Source: Endobacter medicaginis (lineage in GTDB: Bacteria; Pseudomonadota; Alphaproteobacteria; Acetobacterales; Acetobacteraceae). Taken from it: a stretch of 64,000 nucleotides of DNA. This document shows positions 46,404-56,624 of the stretch, piece by piece (the first letter of the stretch is position 1; each line of letters begins with the position of its first letter). The notes beneath the pieces were generated by a model. That model had not been told where the DNA came from. It ran no database searches and saw only the letters and a list, made by a program, of their open reading frames with translations. A program made the translations under genes and the position numbers. The stretch lies in contig NZ_JACHXV010000007.1 in NCBI RefSeq assembly GCF_014192375.1, positions 110,125 through 174,124 on the forward strand. The letters run 5' to 3'.

Positions 46404-47863
46404 GACCCGCCCTCCCCGCGCCGCGCCCACCAGTCGCGGAAGCTCTCTTGCGGCAGGGGTGGTGCGTCGCGGGTCTGGGTCCACGCACCGAGCGGCCCGG
46501 GCAGCGGCAGCGCGCCGATCACCGCCGGCGGGTGGCGGCGGTCGCGGATCACCACGCGCTGCGCGATGCGGCCGGTGGCGGCGAGCGCGCGCATCAGCCG
46601 CGGGCGGGCGAGGGCGAGCCCGGCGGCGCGCATCGCCAGCGCCTCCGCATCCGGCAGGGCGCTCTCCGCCCGGCGGCGCGAGACGATGGTGCCGCGCAGA
46701 TGCACCAGGATGCGCGGGATATTGATCTTCACCGGGCAGACCTCGTGGCAGGCGCCGCACAGGCTGGAGGCGAAGGGCAGGCTGTCGCCGCCATCGCGGA
46801 GCTGCGGGGTGAGGATCGCGCCGATCGGGCCCTGATACATCGAGCGGTAGGCGTGGCCGCCGGTATGTTCGTAGACCGGGCAGAAATTGAGGCAGCGCGA
46901 GCAGCGGATGCAGTGCAGCGTCTCGCGCGCCACCGGATCGGCGAGGATGCGCGAGCGGCCGTTGTCGAGCAGCACGAGATGGAAGTCCTGCGGGCCGTCG
47001 CCGGGCGTGACCCCGGTCCACAGCGAGGTGTAGGGATTCATCCGCTCGCCGGTCGAGGCGCGGGGCAGCAGCTGGAGGAACACGCCGAGATCGGCGAGGC
47101 GCGGGATCACCTTCTCGATGCCCATGATGGTGATCAGCGTGCGGGAGAGCGACAGGCACATGCGGCCATTGCCCTCGCTCTCGACCACGCAGACGCCGCC
47201 GGTCTCGGCGATGGCGAAGTTGGCGCCCGAGATGGCGAGATCGACGGAGAGGAATTTCGGCCGCAGATACGATCGCGCGGCGGCGGTCAGCGCGGGCGGA
47301 TCGTCGGCGATGTCGTCGCGGCCCATGCGGGCGCGAAAGATCTGCCGGATCTCGGCGCGGTTGCGGTGGATCGCCGGCACCACGATGTGCGAGGGCGTGT
47401 CGTTGCCGAGCTGGACGACCATGTCGGCGAGATCGGTCTCGTGCGGGATGATGCCGGCGGCCTCGAGCGCGGGGTTGAGATCGATCTCGTCGGTGGTCAT
47501 CGACTTGACCTTGATCGCCTCGCGCGCACCGCTGGCGCGGGCGAGGTCGGTCACGATCGCGCGCGCCTCGGCCGCATCGCGGGCCCAGTGCACGGTACCG
47601 CCGGCGGCGGTGACGGCGGCTTCGAGGGCGAGCAGATGGGTGTCGAGACCGGCCAGGGCGTCGGCCTTGCGCGCGGCACCCGCGCTGCGCAGATCCTGCC
47701 AGTCGGGCAGCTCGGCGGTGACGCGGTCGGTCTTGGCGCGGATGGTGGTGGTGGCCTTCCGCACGTTGCGGCGCATCTGTGCGTCGGCCAGGCCCGCATG
47801 GGCGGCGAGCGGAAAAGCGGTGTCGGGAAAACGGGTTTCGGGAAAATGGATGTCGTCGTCCAT
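46400..47863 (-). CDS. lutB: Lactate utilization iron-sulfur protein LutB
   Basis: 487 residues. N-terminal LUD domain with HETDLADMVVQLGNDTPSHIVVPAIHRNR, LSVDLAISGANFAIAETGGVCVVESEGNGRM and VGVFLQLLPRASTGERMNPYTS-like blocks. Two 4Fe-4S sets follow: LHCIRCSRCLNFCPVYEHTGGHAY and SLCGACHEVCPVKINIP. It starts at TGATG overlapping lutA and ends overlapping lutC, so all three are translationally coupled. The N-terminus (HFPETRFPDTAFPLAA) shows a repeated FP-x-T/A pattern of no known significance. Part of cytoplasmic L-lactate oxidation. Confidence 0.95.
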   Translation of the reverse strand: MDDDIHFPETRFPDTAFPLAAHAGLADAQMRRNVRKATTTIRAKTDRVTAELPDWQDLRSAGAARKADALAGLDTHLLALEAAVTAAGGTVHWARDAAEARAIVTDLARASGAREAIKVKSMTTDEIDLNPALEAAGIIPHETDLADMVVQLGNDTPSHIVVPAIHRNRAEIRQIFRARMGRDDIADDPPALTAAARSYLRPKFLSVDLAISGANFAIAETGGVCVVESEGNGRMCLSLSRTLITIMGIEKVIPRLADLGVFLQLLPRASTGERMNPYTSLWTGVTPGDGPQDFHLVLLDNGRSRILADPVARETLHCIRCSRCLNFCPVYEHTGGHAYRSMYQGPIGAILTPQLRDGGDSLPFASSLCGACHEVCPVKINIPRILVHLRGTIVSRRRAESALPDAEALAMRAAGLALARPRLMRALAATGRIAQRVVIRDRRHPPAVIGALPLPGPLGAWTQTRDAPPLPQESFRDWWARRGEGGS

Positions 47864-48618
47864 CACGCGATCTCCGGCACGCGCACCGTTTCGCGGGTGC
47901 TGGCGAGGATTTCCGCCAGATGCAACACGCGCACGCCGGTATGCAGACGCGACAGACCGCCACCGATATGGGTGAGGCAGGAATTGTCGCCGGCGGTGCA
48001 GATCTCGGCACCCGTGGACAGCACGTGACGCATCTTGTCGGCCAGCATCGCGGTCGAGGTCTCGGCGTTCTTGACCGAGAACGTGCCGCCGAAGCCGCAG
48101 CATTCGCGCAAATGCGGCAGCTCGACGAGATCGATGCCGTCCACCGCGCGCAACAGACGCAGCGGACGTTCGCCCAGATGCAGGGCGCGCAGCGAATTGC
48201 ACGAGGCGTGGTAGGTCACGCGATGCGGGAAATAGGCGCCGACATCCTCGACGCCGAGGACGTCGACGAGAAACTCGCTCAGCTCGTGGACGCGCGGCGC
48301 GAGACCGGCCAGCCGCTCGGCCAGGGCATCGTCTCCGGCCTGGCTCGCCACATCGCGCAGACCGCCGCGCAGCATCGCCGTGCAGGAGGTGGACGGCACC
48401 ACGACCGCCTCGGCGTCGTCGAACGTGTCGGCGAAGCGCCGTGCCGCGGCAAGGGCTTCGTCGCGATAGCCGGAATTGTGGTGCATCTGCCCGCAGCAGC
48501 CCTGGTCGGGGCGAAAGCGCAGGCTCTGGCCGAGACGTTCCAGCAGGGCGACCATCGCGCGCCCGGTCTGCGGATAGAGCGTATCGTTGATGCAGGTGAT
48601 GAACAGGTCGACGCGCAT
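47863..48618 (-). CDS. lutA: Lactate utilization protein LutA (cysteine-rich CCG domain)
   Basis: 251 residues. Two CCG (cysteine-rich) domains, PDQGCCGQMHHNSGY and RECCGFGGTFSVKN, of the type that binds a noncubane 4Fe-4S cluster in heterodisulfide-reductase-like and glycolate oxidase proteins. MRVDLFITCINDTLYPQTGRAMVALLERLG is the typical start. It is first in lutABC. The 245-base gap upstream, shared with the divergent TonB receptor, must contain both promoters; I see no LutR-type regulator in the window. Confidence 0.94.
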   Translation of the reverse strand: MRVDLFITCINDTLYPQTGRAMVALLERLGQSLRFRPDQGCCGQMHHNSGYRDEALAAARRFADTFDDAEAVVVPSTSCTAMLRGGLRDVASQAGDDALAERLAGLAPRVHELSEFLVDVLGVEDVGAYFPHRVTYHASCNSLRALHLGERPLRLLRAVDGIDLVELPHLRECCGFGGTFSVKNAETSTAMLADKMRHVLSTGAEICTAGDNSCLTHIGGGLSRLHTGVRVLHLAEILASTRETVRVPEIA

Positions 48619-48863
48619 CGTGCAGCCTCCGGTTCGTCACTGCGCCGATCCGGCCGATCGCGCAACCGCCCGCACGTGGCTGTGTCCAAAAACTCACAAC
48701 GCGCCTTGAAGACGTTTCGTAACAATCCGCAGCCCGAACATCCCGCTATGACAAGAAAATGACTTCGCGGGTCGGTTGCGGGCAAGTTCATTGCCTGCCC
48801 ACCCCGGCGGTCGGACGATCAGCGAAGATCGTCACGATGACAGGCTGTTTTCAGGGAGCCCAG

Positions 48864-51326
48864 ATGGCTGCGCGTTCGGTAACCACCCTCCTTCTCTGCG
48901 CCACGGCGCTGTGCCCGCTCGCCGCAGTCGCCCAGGACGCGGCGCCGACCAAGGCCGCGGTGCACACATCCACCGCTCACAAGCGCGCCTCCGCATCGCA
49001 CGCCCGCCACCGTGCGGCGATCGGCACCTCCGCCGCCTCGCCGGCCGCACCCCCGGCACGGCGCGCGGTCAGCCGCCCCTACCATCCGGCCGTCACCTCC
49101 GACACCATCGTCGTGCATGCGACCGCCGGCCACCACACGGCGGACGGCGTCACCGGGCTCGAGCCGGGCGGCGGCCTGATCAAGCCGCAATATGCGCCCA
49201 AATCGGTCAGCACGGTGTCGAACGACTATATCCAGAAGCAGTCGCCGGCGACATCGCCGTTCATGCTGGTGCAGCTCCTGCCGGGTGCGGTGGTGTCCGA
49301 GGTCGATCCCTGGGGCCTGTCGGGCGGCCAGATCGCGCTGCGCGGGCTGGATCAGACCGAGATGGCGTTCATCTGGGAAGGCATGCCGATCGCCGACGTG
49401 GGTGTCTACACCACCTACCCGTCGGAATTCGTCGATGGCGAGAACATGACCGAGCTGTCGCTCCAGCAGGGGTCGTCGAACATCGACACGCCGACCGTCA
49501 ACGGCTCGGGCGGGCTGTTCACCTTCCATGATCGCGACCCGAGCGACAAGTTCGGCGGCCTCGCCGATGTCGGTATCGGCAACTACAACTACACGCGCGA
49601 ATTCCTGCGTGTCGATACCGGCACGATCGGCAATACCGGCATCAAGGCCTTCATCTCGGGCTCCTACCAGCACGACGATGCCTGGCGCGGCCCTGGCGTC
49701 GACAACAAGACCCATATGGACTGGAAATTCGTCAAGGACTGGGGGGACGCCAACCGGGTGTCGCTGGTCGGTGCGTACCAGTATTCGGTGCAGAACTCCT
49801 ACACCAACCCGACCCTGCAGACCTGGCATGATGTCGGCCGAAGCTACAACTGGGATTCGTACTATACCTACGGCGATGTGAACTTCTGGAAGCTCAACCG
49901 CAATCCCTACCATAATTTCGAGATGGCGGCGCCGTCGCACTTCAATCTCGGCCACGGGGTGAGCATCGATTTCACGCCCTATATGTGGCACGGCTACGGC
50001 AACGGCACGCTCGGATTGACGCAGTATTCAGGGCCGAACTATCTCGGCAACGAGCTCGTGGATGTGGAATTTCCGCACACCTCCGACGATGGCACCGCGC
50101 CGGCGATGCTGGCCTTCATCGACAAGCAGTATCGCAGCGGTTTCAACTCGACCGCCTCGTGGCAGACCGGACACAACCGCGCCTATGTCGGCTGGTGGTT
50201 CGATTATTCGAACGATCACGACTACAACACCTACTCGCCGGTCTCGGCCGCGGGTGAGCCGCCCAGCGTGTGGGGTGATGTGGACGTCATCCGGACCACC
50301 GACGGGCGCAAGTTCCTCGGTCAGGATTTCGACACCAAGACCACCATCCACACGCTCTATCTCGGCGACGCCTACAAGCTGCTGAACGACAAGCTGACGC
50401 TGGAGGCCGGCTTCAAGGAGGCGATCGTCAATCGCGACGGCACCAACTACCTGCCGGGCCCGCAATACAAGGCGGTGCTCAACGACAGCCAGCCGCTGCC
50501 GGCGGCCTCGGCGCATTACCAGTTCAACGAGCGTCACCAGATCTTCGCGAGTGTGTCGACGAACTTCCGCTCTCCGGTCAACACCACGCTGTATGACACC
50601 TATTCCTACATCGACGGATCGGCGCATCCCGGCGCGGTGGGGCTCAAGGACGAGTATTCGATCGCCGAGGAGCTGGGCTATCGCTACACCGGGCCGCTGA
50701 TCGTCGGCTCGTTCAGCTATTTCCACTACAACTTCGTCAACCGTCAGATCAGCACGCCGGTGCCGGGCACCAACAATGCGGTGACCAACTCGATCAATGC
50801 CGGCGGCCAGACCTCGGACGGCTTCAACGTCGAGCTCGGCACGCGGCCGTTCTGGCATTTCCGCCCCTATGTCTCGGCGCAGTATCTGCACGCGACGATC
50901 GACAACAACATCCTCGTCGGCGACGACCTGCTGCCGACCGCCGGCAAGACCGCCGTGCGCAGCCCGAGCTTCGTGGGGGCGGCGGCGATCGACTGGGACA
51001 ACGGGATGTTCTTCTGGAACCTCAATGTCCGTTACGTCAGCCACCAGTACTCGACGTTCACCAACGACGAGCGCATGCCGGGCTACTACGAGATGGGTGG
51101 TACGGTCGGCATGCGCTTGCACGATGTCGGCAAGATCAAGGCACCGACCGTGCAGGTGAACTTCGTCAACCTGACCGACAACAAGTTCCTCAGCGGCGTC
51201 AACGGCGTCACCACCAACGCGCTCGACACACGCGGCATCTACGGCACCACGATCTCGGGCAGTTCGCCGAACTACAATATCGGTGAAGGGTTCGGCGTGT
51301 TCGCCACGCTGAAGGCGGGATTCTGA
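48864..51326 (+). CDS. TonB-dependent outer membrane receptor
   Basis: 820 residues from the ATG at 48864 after AGGGAG; a start at 48759 would break the signal peptide. Signal LLLCATALCPLAAVA, then an unusual 75-residue His/Ala/Ser/Pro-rich linker, a TonB-box-like SDTIVVHATA, the plug (TSPFMLVQLLPGAVVSEVDPWGLSGGQIALRGLD) and a long 22-strand-like barrel ending VFATLKAGF with a terminal Phe. Ligand unknown. It sits tail to tail with adenine deaminase (6-base gap) and opposite lutABC, so purine or organic-acid metal uptake is possible. No FecR/FecI is adjacent. Confidence 0.92.
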   Translation: MAARSVTTLLLCATALCPLAAVAQDAAPTKAAVHTSTAHKRASASHARHRAAIGTSAASPAAPPARRAVSRPYHPAVTSDTIVVHATAGHHTADGVTGLEPGGGLIKPQYAPKSVSTVSNDYIQKQSPATSPFMLVQLLPGAVVSEVDPWGLSGGQIALRGLDQTEMAFIWEGMPIADVGVYTTYPSEFVDGENMTELSLQQGSSNIDTPTVNGSGGLFTFHDRDPSDKFGGLADVGIGNYNYTREFLRVDTGTIGNTGIKAFISGSYQHDDAWRGPGVDNKTHMDWKFVKDWGDANRVSLVGAYQYSVQNSYTNPTLQTWHDVGRSYNWDSYYTYGDVNFWKLNRNPYHNFEMAAPSHFNLGHGVSIDFTPYMWHGYGNGTLGLTQYSGPNYLGNELVDVEFPHTSDDGTAPAMLAFIDKQYRSGFNSTASWQTGHNRAYVGWWFDYSNDHDYNTYSPVSAAGEPPSVWGDVDVIRTTDGRKFLGQDFDTKTTIHTLYLGDAYKLLNDKLTLEAGFKEAIVNRDGTNYLPGPQYKAVLNDSQPLPAASAHYQFNERHQIFASVSTNFRSPVNTTLYDTYSYIDGSAHPGAVGLKDEYSIAEELGYRYTGPLIVGSFSYFHYNFVNRQISTPVPGTNNAVTNSINAGGQTSDGFNVELGTRPFWHFRPYVSAQYLHATIDNNILVGDDLLPTAGKTAVRSPSFVGAAAIDWDNGMFFWNLNVRYVSHQYSTFTNDERMPGYYEMGGTVGMRLHDVGKIKAPTVQVNFVNLTDNKFLSGVNGVTTNALDTRGIYGTTISGSSPNYNIGEGFGVFATLKAGF

Positions 51327-51332
51327 CGCACC

Positions 51333-53132
51333 TCAGACCGGCTCGAACAGGGGCTGGAGCCGCATCTGCGGCACCAGCACCAGCCCGCGATCGGTAATGC
51401 GGATCTCCGGGATCACCGAGAGCGGGATCAGGTTGAAGCCCATATAGGGGATGGTGCAGCCCGCACGGGTCCATTCGGCCTTCAGCGCCCGCGTCGCTTC
51501 CGCCACCTCGCCGACGCGGCGGTCCGACAGCAGGCCGGCGATGGGCAGGTCCACCATCGCCGTCACCTGCCCGCCGCGGACCACACAGACGCCGCCCTGT
51601 GCTTTCTCGATCGCAGCCAGCGCGATCTGCATGTCGGCCTCGTCGGTGCCGGCGACGATGATGTTGTGGCTGTCATGACCGACCGACGAGGCCACCGCAC
51701 CGTCGCGTAGGCCGAAACCGTTGAGCAGGCCATGGGCGACGTTACCGGCGGATTTGCCGTGTCGCTCGATGACGGTGACGAAGCACAGATCGTGGGTGTC
51801 GAAATGCGTGCGCCAGTCGGGCGCGGGTTCGAGACGCAGCGTCACATGGCCGAGCATGATGCCCGGCAGTTCGGTGCGGATGGTATGCGCCGTCACCGCC
51901 GTGCCCGGCAGATCGGGTGTCAGTTGCAGCGAGGTCGGCAGACGCACTGTGTGATAGGCGGCATCGGGGTAGCGATAGCGTGCCGACAGTGCGGCATCGA
52001 GCACGGGCGTGATGCGTCGCTCCTCGACGACCAGTTCGCCGCCATACCAGGTGCAGCGCGGACGCAGATCGTCGTCGAGCAGCACCAGATCGGCACGCCG
52101 CCCGCCACCCAGCCCGCCGATCTCTCCCTCCATGCCGAAGCGGGTCGCACCATGCAGCGAGCCCATCGACCAGGCCTGCGCCGGGGTCATCCCGGCGCGG
52201 ACCGCCTCGCGCACCACCCAGTCGAGACCGAAGTGCAGCAGATCGTCGGCGTCGCGATCGTCGGTGCACACCGCGATGCGCTTGGGCGAGGCGCCGAGCT
52301 CGGTGATGGTGCGGATCGCGTCGGGCAGCGAGTGCCACGGCGTGGTCGGCGGCCCGCCGCGCAGGAACAGCCACAACCCGGCTTCGAGCAGATCGTCGGC
52401 AATGTCGCGGTCGATCGCCTCATGGGTGTCGGTGATGCCGCTGGCGGCATAGGCGGCGACGAATTCACGACCATAGATATGGCCCGAGACCGGACGTCCA
52501 CGCGACAGCGACGCGGCGAGGATCGCATGCGCGCGCTCGTCGCCCATCGTGACGGGCACGAAATCCATCTTCTCGCCCAGGGCGACCGCTTCGGGCCAGC
52601 GATCGAACAGGGCGGCGATCTTGTCCGCGGTGAGATCGCCGCCCGCCGTCTCCAGCGCGGCCGAGGTCGCCGGCACCGTGGAGGGCACGGTGAGGAAGAT
52701 CGACAGCGGTGCGGCGCGCGCATCCTCGATCATCGCCTCGATGCCGGCGACATCCATCACGTTGCCGATCTCGTGGCTGTCGCAGAAGATCGTGGTGACC
52801 CCGTCGAGCAGCGCACCTTCGGCATAGGCGCAGGCGGTGACCATGCTGCTCTCGATATGGATGTGCGGATCGACCAGACCGGGGGCGATGATGCCGCCGC
52901 GCGCATCGTAGCGGGGGGCTGCGCCGCGATAGCGCCCCGCCGGCTGCACCGCGGCGATGCGGCCGCCGCTCAGCCACAGCTCGCGCTCCGGCAGGATGCG
53001 GTCAGAGTAGGTGGACAGCACCCGCGCGCCGGTGATGACCCCGTCGGGCTCGGCGCGGCCGGATGCCACCGCGGCGAGCTGCCGGGTCATCTGCGCAAGG
53101 GGACGGACGCTGAAACGGGTGAGGGTCGGCAT
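51333..53132 (-). CDS. ade: Adenine deaminase
   Basis: 599 residues. Amidohydrolase superfamily enzyme converting adenine to hypoxanthine, with a dinuclear Fe/Mn site. [43 protein letters not shown] holds the HxH and downstream ligands. [26 protein letters not shown] and [21 protein letters not shown] are strongly conserved in bacterial adenine deaminases. The N-terminal 15 residues may be extra (alternative ATG at [11 protein letters not shown]). It fits the window theme of nucleobase salvage. Upstream is a large nested inverted repeat that separates it from hslU. Confidence 0.95.
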   Translation of the reverse strand: MPTLTRFSVRPLAQMTRQLAAVASGRAEPDGVITGARVLSTYSDRILPERELWLSGGRIAAVQPAGRYRGAAPRYDARGGIIAPGLVDPHIHIESSMVTACAYAEGALLDGVTTIFCDSHEIGNVMDVAGIEAMIEDARAAPLSIFLTVPSTVPATSAALETAGGDLTADKIAALFDRWPEAVALGEKMDFVPVTMGDERAHAILAASLSRGRPVSGHIYGREFVAAYAASGITDTHEAIDRDIADDLLEAGLWLFLRGGPPTTPWHSLPDAIRTITELGASPKRIAVCTDDRDADDLLHFGLDWVVREAVRAGMTPAQAWSMGSLHGATRFGMEGEIGGLGGGRRADLVLLDDDLRPRCTWYGGELVVEERRITPVLDAALSARYRYPDAAYHTVRLPTSLQLTPDLPGTAVTAHTIRTELPGIMLGHVTLRLEPAPDWRTHFDTHDLCFVTVIERHGKSAGNVAHGLLNGFGLRDGAVASSVGHDSHNIIVAGTDEADMQIALAAIEKAQGGVCVVRGGQVTAMVDLPIAGLLSDRRVGEVAEATRALKAEWTRAGCTIPYMGFNLIPLSVIPEIRITDRGLVLVPQMRLQPLFEPV

Positions 53133-53163
53133 CGGCGTCCGGGCTCCGGTGGGAGGGAAGAGC

Positions 53164-53290
53164 CTTCTTTTTCTGAAGAAAAAGAAGCAAAAAGACTTTT
53201 ATCCGTCAGCGACCGTGCGTTCGGGCCCTCGCGGCCTCGGCACGCTGCTGACGGATAAAAGTTTTTTGGTTCTTTTTTTCAAAAAAGAAC
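53164..53290. repeat. Nested inverted repeats between hslU and ade
   Basis: Three stem-loops in 127 bases. CTTCTTTTTC/GAAAAAGAAG with TGAA loop at 53164-53187, and GTTCTTTTTT/AAAAAAGAAC at 53269-53290, each with a 10-bp perfect arm. An outer 15-bp perfect repeat, CTTTTATCCGTCAGC (53196-53210) with its complement at 53247-53261, encloses 36 bases and extends with A/T pairs. Very AT-rich against the 70% GC background. The hslU-proximal stem could act as its terminator. It looks like a dispersed family element. Confidence 0.8.
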
Positions 53291-53303
53291 ATCCCCCTGC
53301 GCC

Positions 53304-54617
53304 TTACAGGATGAAGCGCGACAGATCGCCCTTCTGCGCCAGCGGCGCGACGCGTTCGCGGACATAGGCCGCATCCACCATCACGCTGTCGCCGGGGCGG
53401 TCGGAGGCGGTGAAGCTGATGTCCTCGAGCAGTTTCTCCATCACGGTGGCGAGCCGGCGCGCGCCGATGTTCTCGACGCGGTCGTTGATGTCGGCGGCGA
53501 GGTCGGCGAGCGCGTCGATGCCGTCGGCGGTGAAGCCGAGGGCGACCTTTTCCGTCCCGAGCAGGGCTTCGTACTGCCGCACCAGGGAGTGCTCGGGCTC
53601 GGTGAGGATGCGGCGGAGGTCGTCGCGCGACAGCGGCGCGAGCTCGACGCGGATCGGCAGGCGGCCCTGCAGCTCGGGCAGCAGGTCGGCGGGCTTGGCG
53701 AGGTGGAAGGCGCCCGAGGCGATGAACAGGATGTGGTCGGTCTTCACCGGTCCGTGCTTGGTCGAGACCGTGGTGCCTTCGATCAGGGGCAGGAGATCGC
53801 GCTGCACGCCCTCGCGGGAGACGTCGCCGCCGCGAAAGCCCTCCGACGAGCGCGCACAGACCTTGTCGATCTCGTCGAGGAACACGATGCCGTTGTTCTC
53901 GGCATGGACGACCGCCTCACGGGCCAGGGCCTCGGTGTCGAGCAGGCGGTCGGCCTCCTCGCGTTCGAGCAGGGTGCGGGCGGCGGCGACGGTGAGGCGG
54001 CGGGGCTGGGCGGCGCGGTTGAACATGCCCTTCATCATCTCGCCGAGATTGATCGCCTGACCGGGCTGGAGACCGGGCATGTCCATCGACATCGCCGGCG
54101 CGGGGTCGGCCACCGCGATCTCGACCTCCTTGGCCTCGAGTTCGCCGTTGCGGAGCATCTGGCGGAACTTGCTCTTGGTGTCGGCACTCGCGGTGCGACC
54201 GACCAGCGCGTCGACAAGGCGTTCCTCGGCGGCGGAGGCGGCCTTCGCCTGCACCTCGCGACGTCTTGTGTCGCGCAGCATGTTGATGGACGCATCGACG
54301 AGGTCGCGGATGATGGAATCGACGTCGCGGCCGACATAGCCGACCTCGGTGAACTTGGTCGCCTCGACCTTGAGGAACGGCGCCTGGGCGAGTTTGGCCA
54401 GCCGGCGCGCGATCTCGGTCTTGCCACAGCCGGTGGGGCCGATCATCAGAATGTTCTTCGGCACCACCTCCTCGCGGATGCCTTCGGCGAGCTGGGCGCG
54501 GCGCCAGCGGTTGCGCAGCGCGATGGCGACCGCACGCTTGGCGTCGGGCTGGCCGACGATGAAGCGGTCGAGCTCGGAGACGATCTCGCGGGGGGTGAAG
54601 GTGGGGGTGTCCATCAT
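53304..54617 (-). CDS. hslU: ATP-dependent protease ATPase subunit HslU
   Basis: 437 residues. Clp/Hsp100 AAA+ unfoldase. [34 protein letters not shown] is the typical start; Walker A is [17 protein letters not shown], and [23 protein letters not shown] follows. [14 protein letters not shown] is Walker B, and the C-terminus [18 protein letters not shown] docks into HslV. The inserted I-domain lies between about residues 110 and 230. The start overlaps the hslV stop. A nested inverted repeat follows the stop and may terminate transcription. Confidence 0.97.
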   Translation of the reverse strand: MMDTPTFTPREIVSELDRFIVGQPDAKRAVAIALRNRWRRAQLAEGIREEVVPKNILMIGPTGCGKTEIARRLAKLAQAPFLKVEATKFTEVGYVGRDVDSIIRDLVDASINMLRDTRRREVQAKAASAAEERLVDALVGRTASADTKSKFRQMLRNGELEAKEVEIAVADPAPAMSMDMPGLQPGQAINLGEMMKGMFNRAAQPRRLTVAAARTLLEREEADRLLDTEALAREAVVHAENNGIVFLDEIDKVCARSSEGFRGGDVSREGVQRDLLPLIEGTTVSTKHGPVKTDHILFIASGAFHLAKPADLLPELQGRLPIRVELAPLSRDDLRRILTEPEHSLVRQYEALLGTEKVALGFTADGIDALADLAADINDRVENIGARRLATVMEKLLEDISFTASDRPGDSVMVDAAYVRERVAPLAQKGDLSRFIL

Positions 54618-55195
54618 GCGGGCTCCGTCGCGCTAAGGGTTTCGACGATGACGGAGGCGTTGGTGTAGACGCAGATCTCGCCGGCGATGCGCATCGCACG
54701 CCGCGCGATGTCCTCGGCGGTCAGCCCGTCGATGTCGAGCAGGGCGCGGGCGGCGGAGAGTGCGTAATTGCCACCCGAGCCGATGGCGATGACCCCGTCC
54801 TCGGGTTCGAGCACGTCGCCGTTGCCGGTCAGCGTGAAGGAACGGGTGGTGTCGGCGACCGCCATCATCGCCTCGAGGCGCCGCAGGTAGCGGTCGGTGC
54901 GCCAGTCCTTGGCGAGCTCGACACAGGCGCGCTCGAGCTGGTTGGGGTAGCGTTCGAGCTTGGCTTCGAGCCGTTCGAGCAGGGTGAAGGCATCCGCCGT
55001 GGCACCGGCGAAGCCGGCGAGGATCGTGCCGCCGGGGCCGATGCGGCGCACCTTGCGGGCATTGCCCTTGATGACGGTCTGGCCGAGCGTCACCTGGCCG
55101 TCGCCGGCCATGGCGACGGAGTCGCCGCGCCGGACGCACAGGATGGTGGTGCCATGCCAGCCGATGGGGTCGTGGGGGGAGGACGAGGACTGCAT
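54614..55195 (-). CDS. hslV: ATP-dependent protease peptidase subunit HslV
   Basis: 193 residues. Proteasome-like peptidase with N-terminal threonine catalysis: [25 protein letters not shown] places the nucleophile at Thr16 after a 15-residue propeptide, and the Lys of [13 protein letters not shown] is conserved. [20 protein letters not shown] completes the family signature. With HslU it forms a two-ring protease. Its ATG shares the palindrome CATG with the divergent MFS gene start, so its promoter lies within the MFS coding region or the transcript is leaderless. No Shine-Dalgarno sequence is visible. Confidence 0.97.
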   Translation of the reverse strand: MQSSSSPHDPIGWHGTTILCVRRGDSVAMAGDGQVTLGQTVIKGNARKVRRIGPGGTILAGFAGATADAFTLLERLEAKLERYPNQLERACVELAKDWRTDRYLRRLEAMMAVADTTRSFTLTGNGDVLEPEDGVIAIGSGGNYALSAARALLDIDGLTAEDIARRAMRIAGEICVYTNASVIVETLSATEPA

Positions 55196-56594
55196 GGGTG
55201 ACGAGATAAGCGATCACGCGACAAGCGCAAGCCATGCGGGGGCGGTGTGGCTGGTGGCGGCGCTGTGTCTGGCGGTGCTGACCTGCCAGCTCAACGCGAC
55301 GATGGTCGGGCCGGTGCTGCCGGATGTGGCACGGGGGCTGGGGGTGTCGATCGGGGCGGCGTCGTGGGTGCAGTCGCTGTTCTTCCTGGCCGGAGCGGTG
55401 GCGGCGATCCTGCTCGGGCGGCTGAGCGACCTTCATGGCGGGCGGGGCATCCTGCTCGGCGTGCTGGCGGCCCAGGTGGCGGGCGCGGCGCTGTCGGCGG
55501 CCGCACCCTCGCTGGCGGTGATGCTGGGCGGGCGGCTGCTGGCGGCGACGACCGGAGTGACCTATCCGATCGCCTTCGTGCTGATCGGCCGCGCGCTGCC
55601 GGCGGCGTGGTTCGGGCCGACGCTGGGGCTGATCACCGCGCTCAACGGCGGGGCTGCGGCACTCGACGGCTATGTGGCCGGGCTGCTGGATGCGGAGTTC
55701 GGGTTCCGCTCGGTGTTCGTGGCCCTGGGACTGTTCGGTGTGATCGCGCTGGCGGCGATGTGGCGGGCGGTGCCCCCTGCCCCGGCGGCATCGCGCGTCG
55801 CCGGTCGCATGGACTGGGCGGGCGGGCTGGCGCTGAGCGGGGCGCTGATCGCGGCGAGCCTCGCGCTGGGCAACGTGTCGTCGCGGATCGGGCTGGCGTG
55901 GCTGGGGCTCGCCTGCGTGGGCGTGGGGCTGTTCGTATGGGCGGAGCGACGCGCGCCCACGCCGCTGATCGCGCTGCCGCAGCTCGGCTCGCGCCGGGTC
56001 TGGCCGGTGCTGCTGAGCACATTGCTGGCCACCGGGGCGGGGTTCGCGGCGCAGAACTTCATCCTGCCGCTGCTGGCTCAGGACCGCAGCACCGGCTTCT
56101 CGCTCGATGCGGCGCACGCGGCCCTGTGGCTGATCACGCCGGCGGATCTGATCGGGCTGCTGCTCGCACCAGCTTGTGGCTGGCTGGCGGGGCGCGGGCG
56201 CGGCGTGGATGGATGGCTGCGGCTGCTGCGGGCGGGGCTGGCGAGCAGCCTGGTGCTGCTGGTCGCGCTGGCCTGGCGGCCGGGCGACGAGTTGCTGGTG
56301 CTGGCCGCGGCCCTGCTGTTCGGCATCACCTATAACGGTGCGACGCTGACCACGCTGAACGGGCTGGGGGTGAAGCTGTCGCCGCCGGAGGCGCCGTCGA
56401 TCCTGCCCGCACTCAATGGCGCGGCATTCGGGCTCGGCGCGGGCCTGGGCACCACGCTGGCCGCGCCCTTCGTGTCGTCGGGTCGCTACGGAGCTTCGTT
56501 CGCCGTCGCGGCGGGGCTGGTGGCGGCCGCGCTGGTCATGTCATGGGCGATCGCCCGACGGGCCGGCGAACCCGGCGTGCAGGGCAACGTTTGA
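55194..56594 (+). CDS. MFS transporter (DHA2-like)
   Basis: 466 residues, 12-14 hydrophobic helices. The family loop motif between helices 2 and 3 is [15 protein letters not shown], and helix 1 starts [31 protein letters not shown], with the Pro-Asp-Val-Ala pattern of the DHA2 drug/proton antiporters. Substrate unknown. GAGG lies 5 bases upstream of the ATG at 55194, supporting this start, although it coincides with the hslV start on the other strand. The open frame upstream is antisense to hslV. Followed 30 bases later by a DoxX gene. Confidence 0.88.
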   Translation: MGDEISDHATSASHAGAVWLVAALCLAVLTCQLNATMVGPVLPDVARGLGVSIGAASWVQSLFFLAGAVAAILLGRLSDLHGGRGILLGVLAAQVAGAALSAAAPSLAVMLGGRLLAATTGVTYPIAFVLIGRALPAAWFGPTLGLITALNGGAAALDGYVAGLLDAEFGFRSVFVALGLFGVIALAAMWRAVPPAPAASRVAGRMDWAGGLALSGALIAASLALGNVSSRIGLAWLGLACVGVGLFVWAERRAPTPLIALPQLGSRRVWPVLLSTLLATGAGFAAQNFILPLLAQDRSTGFSLDAAHAALWLITPADLIGLLLAPACGWLAGRGRGVDGWLRLLRAGLASSLVLLVALAWRPGDELLVLAAALLFGITYNGATLTTLNGLGVKLSPPEAPSILPALNGAAFGLGAGLGTTLAAPFVSSGRYGASFAVAAGLVAAALVMSWAIARRAGEPGVQGNV

Positions 56595-56624
56595 GGTCAT
56601 GGGCAACCTTACGGTGATGCACGG

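Noticed and set aside
48619..48863. A small ORF and clear sigma70 promoters in the lutA/TonB gap
   Set aside because: Only very short frames exist (for example ATG-ACA-AGA-AAA-TGA), and no convincing -35/-10 pair with correct spacing was seen, although promoters must be here.
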